Positions 26,290 to 37,089 of a DNA stretch of 64,000 nt are shown here, piece by piece. Made by a program: the position numbers and the translations under genes. Within the stretch, counting starts at the first letter, position 1. Each line of letters opens with the position of its first letter. A model generated the notes under the pieces. That model did no database searches and was not told where the DNA came from. It saw only the letters and a program-made list of their open reading frames with translations. Location of the stretch: contig CM060318.1 of the NCBI GenBank assembly GCA_030674155.1, positions 76,205,747-76,269,746 of the forward strand, read 5' to 3'. This DNA comes from Stramonita haemastoma. Taxonomy: Eukaryota; Mollusca; Gastropoda; Neogastropoda; Muricidae.

Positions 26290-27345
26290 TGTTGTGGTGT
26301 AGGGAGCTGTGTAGCACTGCAGGTACATCATCTGTGGTGTAGGTAGGTAGCTGTGTAGCACTGCAGGTACATCATCTGTGGTGTAGGTAGCTGTGTAGCA
26401 CTGCAGGTACATCATCTGTGGTGTAGGTAGCTTTGTAGCATCACAGGTACATCATCTGTGGTGTAGGTAGCTGTGTAGCATCACAGGTACATCATCTGTG
26501 GTGTAGGTAGGTAGCTATGTAGCACTGCAGGTACATCATCTGTGGTGTAGGTAGGTAGCTGTGTAGCACTGCAGGTACATCATCTGTGGTGTAGGTAGCT
26601 GTGTAGCATCACAGGTACATCATCTGTGGTGTAGGTAGGTAGCTGTGTAGCACTGCAGGTACATCATCTGTGGTGTAGGTAGGTAGCTGTGTAGCACTGC
26701 AGGTACATCATCTGTGGTGTAGGTAGGTAGCTGTGTAGCACTGCAGGTACATCATCTGTGGTGTAGGTAGCTGTGTAGCATCACAGGTACATCATCTGTG
26801 GTGTAGGTAGCTGTGTAGCATCACAGGTACATCATCTGTGGTGTAGGTAGCTGTGTAGCACTGCAGGTACATCATCTGTGGTGTAGGTAGCTGTGTAGCA
26901 CTGCAGGTACATCATCTGTGGTGTAGGTAGCTGTGTAGCACTGCAGGTACATCATCTGTGGTGTAGGTAGCTGTGTAGCACTGCAGGTACATCACTTGTG
27001 GTGTAGGTAGCTGTGTAGCACTGCAGGTACATCATGTGGTGTAGGTGTAGCACTGCAGGTACATCACCTGTGGTGTAGGTGTAGCACTGCAGGTATATCA
27101 TCTGTGGTGTAGGTGTAGCACTGCAGGTACATTGTGGTGTAGGTAGATCTGTTGCACTGCAGGTACATCTGTGGTGTAGGTGTAGCACTGCAGGTACAAC
27201 ATCTGTGGTGTAGCAATGCAGGTACATCAACTGTGGTATAGGTGTAGCACTGCAGGTACATCAACTGTGGTATAGGTAGCTGTGTAGCACTGCAGGTACA
27301 TCATCTGTGGTGTAAGAAGCTGTGTAGCACTGCAGGTTATCAGGT
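26290..27345. repeat. 40-bp minisatellite, about 26 copies
   Basis: The unit is 'gtagcactgcaggtacatca' + 'tctgtggtgtaggtagctgt'. Variants are 'catcacaggtac' for 'cactgcaggtac' and an extra 'gtag'. The right quarter (after 27030) has shortened, irregular units. Confidence 0.95.
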
Positions 27346-27837
27346 TGTGGGCTTTGACACCAGACCCCTGAAAGCAGTAAAGTTACCATCACCAACACCG
27401 AAAATCTACAAAATTTTATGAATACAATTATTTCATTTGATCACATCAGTTGGGGTTTTTTTTTCAGTATATCAAATTTTTAATTATTCTTTACATTTAT
27501 TGCAGGATTTATCCTAAGTTTATAAACTGAAATATGAACTACCTCAATAATTTGGTCCCACCACTTTTAAAGTGAGTGTGCACGTGCGTGCATATGTGCA
27601 TGCTAGTGAGCGTGCATGCTTTGTATAAAGTGAGGGGTGGGAAAGTGAGATGATAATAAATGTAAATCAATATTAGTTACTCGCTTCACAGTTCTGTGAT
27701 GAATTAGCCTATTTGGTTTGAATGCAGGTTTTAGCAAGACAAAAAACAAAAAAAAGCCCAAATAAAAAAAGTGTGAAACAAAACAAAAAAGCACCCCCCC
27801 CCCCCCCCCCAAAAAAAAAAACAGAAAAAAGATCAGC

Positions 27838-28037
27838 AGAACATGTTTTTATCCGTTCCTCAGCTACAGCTCTGAGCCTCAACCATGGTGTGATTTTTGT
27901 GTATGTGATCGTTTTTTCCCACCTTTTAAAGTAGCTGCATCCCAAGTTTGGGATTTGATGTGGCGGCTGGGAATCAAACCCAGAAACTCGTGCTTTACTA
28001 TCTGGCAGGCGAACATCTTAACTATCCTGCCACCCTC
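27838..28037 (-). mobile_element. SINE family C, second copy
   Basis: The head 'ggcaggatagttaagatgtt' and B box 'tctgggtttgattccc' are followed by 'gggatgcagctactttaa' and end in 'gtagctgaggaacgg'. Partial copies of the distal part are seen at 590-650, 7395-7550, 12254-12362 (opposite orientation), 22735-22850, 24060-24215 and 56790-56885. Confidence 0.75.
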
Positions 28038-28433
28038 CTTGAATAAATAACTTACAAAGACATCGTCATTAACCAGAAACAATAACACGTGTGCCTACGG
28101 ATTTTTAAAAATCTCTTTAATTTTTACCTGTTATTTCCCTTATATAAGTGATTGATCTATGTATATTGGCGTAAAATATTCCACAAATATTTTAATAAAC
28201 ATTACAATTTGAAACTTTGCATTTTTACACTGTCATAATAAATGTGAACTTTTGATCAGTCATAGCACATTTTTATACACCTTTGATATTACTGCATAGT
28301 CACAGCTAGATGTTGGAGGGAGGGTGGATAACCTTACAGAGCTGATGCATCGTTCTTTGATACCAAGATAATTTTCAGACTGCATGGCACTTTTTAAATA
28401 GTTGAATGGCAGATAGGTGAAATATTTACCTCG

Positions 28434-28713
28434 ACTTTGTTCAGTGTTAAGTACACGATTGTCTTGGTTGAACGTCATGCTGGCAGACAAGACATAGCTT
28501 CGAAAGCATTGCTAAGGGGGCTTGGCAGACAGGAGGTGGCTGTGGCAGCATTTTCAAGTGGACTTGGCAGACAGGGGGTGACTGGCAGCATTTTCAAGTG
28601 GTCTTGGCAGACAGGAGGTGGCTGTGGCAGTATTTCTAAGTGGACTTGGCAGACAGGAGGTGACACTGCCTAAGATTGTGGTCTTGACTGCAACTGTTCA
28701 TCACAGGTACCTG
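28434..28713 (-). pseudogene. exon-like unit D6 with 3-4 repeats
   Basis: Last recognisable unit. The acceptor ttttaccag is intact. The start has lost one base relative to D2/D3, then CLPSPLENAATATSCLPSPL type repeats lead to MTFNQDNRVLNTEQSRG and donor gtaaat. Confidence 0.35.
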
Positions 28714-29049
28714 GTAAAACAGATTACATACCAAAGAATGAAAAAAAAACTGCCAAACAATATCATCAAAAAGAGAAACAAATTATGAATTAACAAACGA
28801 CAAGCAACAACAAAAATACAACACGACACACAGTGTCAAATCATGTGCCTCTGGATTTTTAAGATCCCTGAACTCCTCTCAATTACTCCCCTTAGTTCAT
28901 GTTTGATATATGTTTGAGGAAAATAGTCCACAAATACTTCAACAAGTATTACAATTATTATGAAACAGTTTTGTTTTCTAATACACCGTTATAGCATATA
29001 TGAACTTTTAATCCACAATAGCATATCTTTATGTACCCGATATCACTGC

Positions 29050-29328
29050 TTTGTCGTTGGTGAATGTTGAGAAAAAACTTTAATTTACTGAGTTCAAGTA
29101 TCTCTGATTCAAAGAGTATTGCTCAACTTTAAGACTGCATAGCTGAACAGCAGATGATTGAAATTCTCACCTTGACTTTGTCCCGATATCACTTTGTCGT
29201 TGGTGAATGTTGAGAAAAAACTTTAATTTACTGAGTTCAAGTATCTCTGATTCAAAGAGTATTGCTCAACTTTAAGACTGCATAGCTGAACAGCAGATGA
29301 TTGAAATTCTCACCTTGACTTTGTCCAG
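29050..29328. repeat. near-perfect tandem duplication of about 138 bp
   Basis: The stretch from 'tttgtcgttggtgaatgttg' to 'accttgactttgtcc' occurs twice in a row (about 29052-29184 and 29190-29328) with almost no differences, unlike the diverged units around it. Confidence 0.85.
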
Positions 29329-29690
29329 TGGTAAACAACAGGTTCTCACTCCACGTCACGCTGGCAGTCATGATATCATGACGGGCAGTATTTCTAAGTG
29401 GACTTGGCAGACAGGAGATGGTTGTAGCAGGATTTTCTGGTGGACTTGGCAGACAGGAGGTGGTTGTAGCAGGATTTTCTGGTGGACTTGGCAGACAGGA
29501 GGTGGTTGTGGCAGTATTTTCTGGTGGACTTGGCAGACAGGAGGTGGTTGTAGCAGTATTTTCTGGTGGACTTGGCAGACAGGAGGTGGTTGTGGCAGTA
29601 TTTTCTGGTGGACTTGGCAGACAGGAGGAGACGGTGACTGATGGTGATCGTCCTGACAGCAACTGTTCTCCACCTAATGGTACCCGATAC
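29325..29690 (-). pseudogene. exon-like unit D5 with expanded 42-bp coding repeat
   Basis: Reads VPLGGEQLLSGRSPSVTVSS, then six tandem 14-residue repeats of the type CLPSPPENTATTTS, then a tail ending TTGQSQ before donor gtgaga. The usual acceptor AG is changed to GG (tatcgggtacc), so it may not be spliced as the others are. Confidence 0.38.
29395..29635. repeat. 42-bp minisatellite inside D5
   Basis: The unit starts 'ggacttggcagacaggaggt' and continues through 'ggttgtggcagtattttctggt'; about six copies. Because 42 is a multiple of 3, the repeat keeps frame on the - strand. Confidence 0.9.
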
Positions 29691-29969
29691 AACAGATTAC
29701 ATACCAAAGATTAGAATTTAAAAAAAAAAAGTCTAACAGAAACAAATCAAACGAATCACAATCAAAGACAAAAATGACAGTGAGAAACAGATTATGTGCC
29801 TCTGGATTTTTAAAAACCTCTTAACTCCTATCAGTTATTTCCCTTAAAACAGTGACAGATGTATATTTGGGGAAAATCAACAAGTATCACAGTTAAAAAC
29901 TTTGCTTTTATTCTACCATACTGTAACAGAATTTCTTATCAATAATGGCACATTTTTATATAAAAATGT

Positions 29970-30268
29970 AAAGGTAGGTAAAGGTGTTCCATAACCTAGG
30001 TGGTTGTAGGGGAGCGAGACATCAGAGACCTCAGCTTCTCTAGAGGCCAGCATATTGAGTATGGTGCCCATCTCCTCTCCCTCACTGCTTTACCTTCCCT
30101 TACCCTAAAGAGGGCAGGTACCCATCCACAGCTGTGTGAACTGGGGGGGCTGTATGGAAGCCAAGGCGCGCAAACGGTCACCCATCCAACATGTAACCAC
30201 ACTTGACAAGACGTAAACTTGACTTGGGGAAAGCGAGTGCTCTGACCACTTAGCTATCCTGCCCCCCA
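29970..30268 (-). mobile_element. tRNA-headed repeat (family B)
   Basis: Body 'gagacatcagagacctcagc' to 'cccttaccctaaagagggca'. The right end is a tRNA-like A-box region on the - strand ('aggatagctaagtggtcaga'). Related copies are at 21484-21783 and, shortened, at 18334-18512. Confidence 0.78.
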
Positions 30269-30534
30269 TTTTTATATAGCTTTGGTATTACAGCAGTCAT
30301 TAGTAGTAAAAAATTAAAAAAAAGAAAAAAAAAATGAAAAAAATGAAAAAAAAGAAAGAAAAAAAAGAAAAAGAAAAAAAAGGCAATTTTTGTTGGTGGG
30401 GTTTTTTGTTGTTGTTTTTTACAAAATGTACAAAGGTGATATATATCTTTCTTAGATTTAAAGAGAATGTCTTGATTTTCAGACTGCATGATACTTAAAA
30501 TAGTTAAAAAGCAGAATACCGTTATTCTAACCTT

Positions 30535-30690
30535 GATTGTCAGTGAAGTGCATTTCAGTTCCATTTCAGGCAGGTAGACACGACATGGCTTTGACACATT
30601 TTCAAGACGATGCGGCAGACAGGAGGTAACAGTGCCTGATGGGGATGGTTTGGCTGCAACTGTTCATCACACGGTACCTGGTAACACAGA
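30535..30690 (-). pseudogene. exon-like unit D4, interrupted by stops
   Basis: Keeps the acceptor (gttaccag) and a donor (gttaga), but both frames that open with it meet a stop (VPCDEQLQPNHPHQALLPP... then TGA near the end). Probably a decayed copy. Confidence 0.35.
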
Positions 30691-31130
30691 CTACATAACA
30701 AAGATCAGAACTGAAAAAAGGTAAACAAATTACAAATAATAAGTTAAGACAAAAATGACACCAAGAAACATAGTAACAGATCTCATGCCTAAGGATTTTT
30801 AAGACCCTCAACTCTGATCAATTATTCCCCAAGTCAGTGATTGATTTATATTTGAGTAAATATTCTATAAATACCGAGACAAGAATTACAGTATGAAACT
30901 TTGCTTTTATCAAATACTCCGTTATTGTAGACATGAACTTCTGATCAATTATCTCACTTTTTTTTTTTGTCTCAAATATCACTACATAGTAGTTGGTAAA
31001 AAATGTGGAAAATATGTAAAGAAATATAATGTACAAAGTTGATGCATCTTTATATGATTTAAAGAGAATTTCTTTATTGTCAGACTGCACAACACTTAAA
31101 ATAGTTAAGGCAGATAGATGAAATTCTAAC

Positions 31131-31288
31131 CTTGACATTATGCAGAGGTGAAGTACATGTTGGTTAAATGTCATTGCAGGTAGGAGTAACATCACAGCTT
31201 TGGCAGCATTTCCAAGTGGACTTGGCAGACCGCAGGTTACAGTGCCTAATGGGAATTGTTTGGACTGCAACTCTTCATCACGTGGTAC
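31131..31288 (-). pseudogene. exon-like unit D3
   Basis: After ttttaccag it reads VPRDEELQSKQFPLGTVTCG then LPSPLGNAAKAVMLLLPAMT and FNQ, open to the donor gttaga. Homologous along its length to D1 and D2, but with shifts between frames relative to D1. Confidence 0.35.
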
Positions 31289-31745
31289 CTGGTAAAACAA
31301 ATTACATAAATATTAGAGTTGAAAAAAAAAAGCAAAAAATAATTAAATGATGAACAAATGACTACCAAAGACAAACACACCAGTAAGAAATACAGTGAAA
31401 GATCATGTGCCTATGGATTTATAAGACTTAACTCCTATCAATTTATTTCCATCGATTCGTTGACTGATGTATATTTTAGGGAAATATTCCACAAACTTTT
31501 TAACAAGTATTACAGTATGAAACTTATCTTTTATTTTGTAATATTTTGTTACAGTAGTCATGAACTTATCAACAGTGGCACATTTTTTTTATACTCTTAA
31601 TATAACTGCATAGTCATCGGTAAAGAATGTGGATTTTTTTTTTTAATGTACAGATTTAACGCAGTTTTCATTCGAAGAGAATCTCTTGATTTTCAGATTT
31701 CATCGCATTTTAAAAAGTTGAACAGCAGATAAGAGAAATTCTAAC

Positions 31746-31945
31746 CTTGACTTTGTTCACAGGTGAAGTACGTCTTCGTTTCACTTGATGCAGGCTGGCA
31801 TATCGTGGCTGTGGCAGCATTTTTAGGCGGACTTGGCGGACAGGAGGTGGCTGTGGCAGCATTTCCAGGTGGACTTGGCAGACAGGTGACGGTGCCTACA
31901 GGTGATGGGTCTTGACTGCAACTGTTCATCACATGGTACCTGGTA
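31746..31945 (-). pseudogene. exon-like unit D2 with two proline/cysteine repeats
   Basis: Same acceptor and donor as D1. Its long open frame reads MNSCSQDPSPVGTVTCLPSP, then repeats NAATATSC-PPSPPKNAATAT, and ends TYFTCEQSQG. This is a different frame from D1 at its start, and the D1 frame meets a stop. Coding status is unknown. Confidence 0.35.
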
Positions 31946-32379
31946 AAACAGGTTGTATGTCAACGATTAGAATTTTTGTTTAAAAAAAAATCAACAAAAA
32001 GAACAACACAAACAATTTATAAATAAAGTACTAGCAGACAAAAACGATAGTGATAAACACAGTGACAGATCAAATGCCTCAGGATTGTTGAGACCTCTCT
32101 CAGTTTTCTTTTTCGGGGATTGGTGTATATTTTAGATAACATTTTTCAAATACTGTAACAAGTATCATGTGTTTTATTTCATGCAATGTTATAGTAGTCA
32201 TGAACTTTTGATAATAATGGCACATTTTACACATCTTTATTATCAATGAGTAGTCGGTAAAGAATGCAATTTTTTTTTTTAAACTGTAGAGTTTATGTAT
32301 AATTCGATTCGAAGAGATTATTTTAGTTTTCTGACTGCATGACACTCTAAATAGTTGAAATGAGAAGTGCAATTCTAAC

Positions 32380-32542
32380 CTTGCCTTTGTTCAGAGGTGA
32401 AGTATGTGTTGTCTTGGTTGAACTTCATGCAAGCAGGCGTAACATCTTGGCTTTGGCAGCATTTCTGAGTGAACTTGGCTGACAGGAGATGACAGTGCCT
32501 GGTGGGGATGGTCTTCGACTGCAGCTGTTCATCATATGACAC
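32380..32542 (-). CDS. exon-like unit D1 of the - strand gene (only clearly open copy)
   Basis: The acceptor gttttaccag opens VSYDEQLQSKTIPTRHCHLL, then SAKFTQKCC and a tail VTPACMKFNQDNTYFTSEQR, then Q and one base before gttaga. It is in phase with exon 4. Reading through the donor gives a glycine and an immediate stop, so it could also be a terminal exon. It is the first of about six tandem, diverged copies. Confidence 0.38.
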
Positions 32543-32688
32543 CTGGTAAAACATTACACACCAAAGATTAGAATTTTTAAAAAAAGGTAAGAGGAAAATT
32601 ACAAATGACAAGAAAGAACCACCAAATCAACAGTGAGCAATACAATGACAGACCATGTGTCTATTTTCTGACCCCTTTACTCCTGTCA

Positions 32689-32976
32689 AGCCGCCGCCGC
32701 AGTCTAGTGGTTAGGGTGTTGGACTCGTAATCTAAAGGTTGCGGGTTCGATCCCAGCTTTCAGCTATGGCGTTGTGCCCTTGGAAAAGGCACTGTACGGC
32801 TATTTTCTCACCCCACCCAGGTGTAAAAGGGGGTACCAACCTTGTGTTTAGGGTTAACCCTGCGATAGACTGGCGTCCTATCCAGGGGGGGGAGTCTATG
32901 ACTCTCAGTTGCTTAACGCCACAGAAACCGGGATAAGCACTGGCCTGATGAGCCTTAGGCTCGGGACAGACTTTAA
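32689..32976 (+). mobile_element. tRNA-derived SINE (family E), full length
   Basis: The head 'cagtctagtggttagggtg' (A box) and 'gcgggttcgatccc' (B box) are followed by a body ending 'gggacagactttaa'. The 14-bp repeat ctttactcctgtca flanks it at 32675-32688 and 32977-32990. It splits the rightmost unit of the tandem array, so it is younger than the array. Confidence 0.92.
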
Positions 32977-33556
32977 CTTTACTCCTGTCAGTTATTCCGC
33001 TTGGTTTTATAACACCAGTGACCAATAAATCTTAAAATCCACAAATATTTCAGCAAGTATTTCAGTATGAAATATTGCTTTCTTCTGAATTAAGTAACTT
33101 TTTACACATTGTATTCATCCTTAAATGTTCACCAAGGTCAAATTTAGATATCAATTCCAACAAATCACTGTCCTCAATGACAATATTAAAATTCAAGCAT
33201 ATAAAGAAAGGATCATTACTATCAAATATATATCTTGGGGGGTTAAATTGCAAGTACATTGCCAATTCTACAACATGACATTCTGTAAACTGATAAGGCC
33301 ACATTATTTTGCTGCTTCCAAGAAAGAAACAAATTCTATATTCAAGTAAAAAGTTAACAAAATCTTTTTATCTCAAATTGCTTATCACCCCACAGACCAC
33401 AAAGGCCATTTCAGGGCTGTTACACCCTTCAAGTTCTGATGCAACACACTTTAGATATGCTAAATTTTCTTTCATGTTACAGCTCCACCAACCACAAGGG
33501 CTGTAACCGGGCTGTCATCTTATAAATCAAAGGTCAGTCAGAAAAAAGTATATTAC

Positions 33557-33678
33557 CCTCACAATCGTATTCTCATACAGGGTCTTGGTAAGAGTTCCCC
33601 TGATGACAGGAATAACCTTGAAGTAGTTATCCATGCCAGGTATTGATGGTACAAGTCCCCCAGGCAGTGCCAACAAAG
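33557..33678 (-). CDS. unrecognised - strand gene, exon 4
   Basis: Completes an alanine from exon 3, then LLALPGGLVPSIPGMDNYFK through VIPVIRGTLTKTLYENTIVR, before a gtaata donor. An alternative gtgagg donor six bases earlier keeps phase. The acceptor gtcttaag has a poor pyrimidine tract and is the weakest point of the model. The protein-like composition and correct phase support it. Confidence 0.4.
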
Positions 33679-33799
33679 CTTAAGACACCATTCCACCAAA
33701 CGTCAGTATGATCTACATGATGACTTAATCACTTCATTGAAACCCCCAAGGAGTTAATGGATGGGAAGGAGGATCACTCATGCAAATTGTGTAATTGCC

Positions 33800-34250
33800 T
33801 TTGAAGGTAGAGTTTTCTCAGCACCAAGATCACTGCGTCTTTGTAGGTGGAGTTTTCTCAGCACCAAGATCACTGCGTCTTTGTAGGTGGAGTTTGCTCA
33901 GCACCAAGATCACAGTGTCTTTGTAGGTGGAGTTTTCTCAAAACCAAGATTTTTAAGTGTTTGTAGGTAGATTTTTCTCATAACCAAGATAGCTACGCAT
34001 TTGTATGTGGAGTTTTCTCAAAACCAAAATCACTACGTATTTGTAGGTGGAGTTTTCTCAAAACCAAGATCATTACGCATTTGTAGGTGGAGTTTTCTCA
34101 AAACCAAGATCGCTATGCATTTGTAGGCGTTTTCTCAAAATCAAGATCACTACGTGTTTGTAGGGGGAGTTTTCTCAACTGTGCCTTTGAAGTCGAAGTT
34201 TTCTCAACACCAGGATCGCTGTGCCTTTGTAGGTGAAGTTTTCTCAATCT
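33800..34250. repeat. 40-bp minisatellite, about 11 copies
   Basis: The unit is 'ttctcagcaccaagatcact' + 'gcgtctttgtaggtggagtt'. It is diverged towards the middle and lies in the predicted intron between exons 3 and 4 of the - strand gene. Confidence 0.92.
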
Positions 34251-34391
34251 CATTGTGATGATTTGAAGTCAACTGATAAATACACAATTAGCAGTCTAAA
34301 GCGCAACTTCTGGGGGAACATTCAATCAGAGCGGCAGGAGGACTAGAGTCACTTCCCTGTATGAGCAATGCAAACGTGTGCTCTGCAGGCT

Positions 34392-34575
34392 GTTTTTTCA
34401 ACATGCCTGTCAGCTGTGAAGGCAGGTGGTTTGTCAACATGCCTGTCAGCTGTGGAAGGCAGGTGGTTTGTCAACATGCCTGTCAGCTGTGGAGGCAGGT
34501 GGTTTGTCAACATGCCTGTCAGCTGTGAAGGCAGGTGGTTTGTCAACATGCCCGTCACCTGTGGAAGGCTGCATG
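34392..34575. repeat. 36-bp minisatellite, 5 copies
   Basis: The unit is 'caacatgcctgtcagctgtg' + 'aaggcaggtggtttgt'. Also in the predicted intron of the - strand gene. Confidence 0.93.
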
Positions 34576-35177
34576 GCCGGTAGCTATGCATTTCTGCCTC
34601 TTTATTCAACTTCAGGTTGAACAACACACTTTCTGCAATTGCTCAATGCTCTTAGAACTGTCAGCCCCCAAAGTGTTTCCAGCAGATGGCCAGTTCAGAT
34701 TCCGCTCTGTTGCAAAAGTTTAAAATGTTTCAGCAGTACAGCAGTCAGTTGGTCCTGAAATCCTGTGGCACTTTTCTTTTTTTTTTTTTAATCAGTCAAG
34801 ACAACCAGCCCTGGGACAACGTAATATCCCAATTTTTAAGACCATAGCACAAACTGGCTTATGCTCCAGATCTCCAGCACTACAGCCCTTCAGGGCTTTG
34901 CTGAAGAGTTTTGTTTTCCTCCATTCCCTATCCTTTATCCAGGGGCCCAACAAAGCAACAAAGCCACATACAGACATACATACGGTTTGGAAGTCTGGTA
35001 CCCCAGCTGTGGCATCCACCTGAAGTCCATGACCATGTCCGCTATGACTGCCAGGCATAATGATGATGGCTGGTTCCTTGCGTGCGGGCATTTTGAGAAG
35101 ATGGTTTCAGTTTCTGCAAGCCCTCGCCCTCTAGTGACTGTAGAAGTTGATGCGCAAGGAGTATGTTCTGTTGTAAC

Positions 35178-35253
35178 CTGGGAAATTGAAGTAACTGGAA
35201 ATGTTGCATGGACCCCAGTTGTCGGTCTCCCACTTCTTACGCTGGGCATTTAT
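35178..35253 (-). CDS. unrecognised - strand gene, exon 3
   Basis: A pyrimidine-rich acceptor (gtccttttgtcag) is followed by INAQRKKWETDNWGPCNISS to YFNFP and one base, then donor gttaca. Only this one of the three frames is open, and it is the one needed after exon 2. NISS is a potential N-glycosylation site. The exon overlaps an unrelated open frame on the other strand. Confidence 0.42.
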
Positions 35254-35394
35254 CTGACAAAAGGACAAACAAAATAATGTAGAGAAGGGGGGGGGGGGGG
35301 AGGGGCTAAGAAAGTGTGTACGAGTGCGTGTGTATGCGTGTGCACATGCATGTTTAAAAGTGTTATTTTATTTTTTCATTGTTATTTATATTAT

Positions 35395-35745
35395 TTTGAG
35401 GATACTGGAAGCTTATTTTTTTACATTCTGTCCCAGTGTGCATGTGGTTTTTCGGGGGGGGGATGCTTTTTTTTTTGCATGTATTTTTGTTAAGTTTTGT
35501 TATCCACACCGGCACAAATGGCCTACTCTTCTTAAAGGCCAAACGGGTTTTAATATATCAGTATTTAAGATGTTCTGCTTGCATTTTGCACAAGGATCTT
35601 GGGGTGTGATCTTTCTTAAGGTCTTTTGGGAGAATGGCGTCCGCATTGATGCTGAGTAACTCTGGGTGAAATCACCTGTAAAAGGCGTCTTGATAGTGGC
35701 TCACACCAGGTCACGAACACAACACTCTAACCACCATATATAAAA
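35395..35745 (-). mobile_element. SINE family A, diverged
   Basis: Reverse orientation: 'tattttgaggatactggaag' at the left, 'caccggcacaaatggcctac' in the middle, and a degraded head ('aacactctaaccaccata') at the right, next to a large microsatellite block. Confidence 0.75.
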
Positions 35746-35793
35746 CACAACACTCTTACCACCATATATAAAACAATCTGGGTTTGAGCCACC

Positions 35794-36068
<275 letters not shown>

Positions 36069-36807
36069 CAAACACAGTAGTTTACCATTTACAGTCCTAC
36101 TGGCAAGAAGTACAAAAAAACTCCTGTACATTACATGTTAATGTTATACATGGCACTGGGAAAAACAAACAAAAAAGGAAAATTGTATTAATGAAAAAAG
36201 AAAATGGAAACTAAAAGAAATGAAAAATCTGGGGAAAAACTCATAGCTCATCTGTCAAAATTAGAGCTCTAAATTAAAGAGATGCTGTAGCCAAGTGGTT
36301 AAGACCTTTCAAGACCCTTTTATTGCAGCTCAATGACCATTTTCGTGTTAATTTTCATTGTTGAATTGAGCACACTATAAGCTACAAGCTTCTTGCTATG
36401 ATTCCAAAATGCTGTTGTTTTCAATGTTTGTTCCAAATTCTGAATAAAATCTATTTAAACCCACTTCAATTTCATGAAGTTGTGGGTTTAAATCTCAAAT
36501 GGTAAATGGTGAACTACAAGCGTGGATAGTCTCCCATGTCAACGTCAAGCAGTGCCTTTATTCACTCCGTGAAAAAATACATGCTGAAGATCAAATATTC
36601 CCATTAAACGAGGGGACGGAGAGAGAGGGGGAGAAGGAGAGAGACAAAGTGAGGGAGCGAGAGGGGAGTGAAATGGGAGAGAGACAAAGTGAGGGAGGTG
36701 GAGAGAGACAACGGAGAAAGGCGAGGAGAGGAAGAGAGGGAGACAGATGTAGGGGGGTGAATTAAAAAAAAAAAGTAAATCATTTGTTGTCAGCAATGCT
36801 AATACAC

Positions 36808-36935
36808 CTGAGGAGACTCATACTCATAACCAGCTTTAGTAGTGGGTCTCTTGCAGTTTCCGATAGGCCTACCTGAACATGCTTTGCACTTTCGCTCAGC
36901 TGTGCAAGTCAAAAGCACGTTAATGCATTTCTTCA
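36808..36935 (-). CDS. unrecognised - strand gene, exon 2 (cysteine-rich)
   Basis: The acceptor tttgacacag precedes two bases that complete a leucine, then KKCINVLLTCTAERKCKACS through GRPIGNCKRPTTKAGYEYES and PQ before a cag/gtgtat donor. Five cysteines fall in 42 residues. It ends on a codon boundary, as exon 3 requires. I recognise no domain. A shorter version could use the gtaggc donor after CKACS. Confidence 0.45.
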
Positions 36936-37016
36936 CTGTGTCAAAAACAAAGAAATATAAAACATTCCAAACTGAAAACTTCATTCCATTTTCTAATAAT
37001 TATTTTTATAACTTAC

Positions 37017-37086
37017 AAAGTTCGTCTTTCAAACAGGTGCAATTTCGAGGAGGTTCAATTTCAGCTACCCCTCTGCTGGTCTCCAT
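37017..37086 (-). CDS. unrecognised - strand gene, exon 1 (with ATG)
   Basis: On the - strand, aacATGG at 37086 opens METSRGVAEIEPPRNCTCLK then DEL, and ends one base into a codon before the strong donor gtaagt. The ATG has an A at -3 and a G at +4. The same frame stays open further upstream, so the start could be earlier. No signal peptide is visible. The leftover T joins the TG that opens the next exon. Product unknown. Confidence 0.45.
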
Positions 37087-37089
37087 GTT

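Larger units (their letters stand above)
28090..33100 (-). repeat. tandem array of about 600-bp exon-plus-intron units
   Basis: Besides the exon-like parts, the spacers repeat too. Each has a 'tgcctctggatttttaaga' type start, a 'tcagttatttccctta' part, a 'caagtattacagtatgaaac' part, a 'gcacatttttatacac' part and a 'ttttcagactgcatgac' part. About seven copies are seen, spaced 600-700 bp once the SINE at 29970-30266 and the expansion in D5 are allowed for. The rightmost copy, near 32640-33090, is split by another SINE. Confidence 0.75.

Noticed and set aside
26290..27345. Regularly spaced 40-bp repeats considered as a CRISPR array.
   Set aside because: There are no unique spacers; whole units repeat head to tail in a eukaryotic context.
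32695..32760. Possible tRNA gene (A and B boxes with a clover-like start).
   Set aside because: It is the head of a SINE with target duplications and a twin copy; the acceptor stem does not close. The same applies to 6760-6830, 25880-25945 and 1325-1388.
34861..35277. A 138-residue + strand open frame starting MLQISSTTALQ.
   Set aside because: Composition is ordinary and there is no homology I recognise. It overlaps the - strand exon 35178-35253. I could not exclude it but do not support it.
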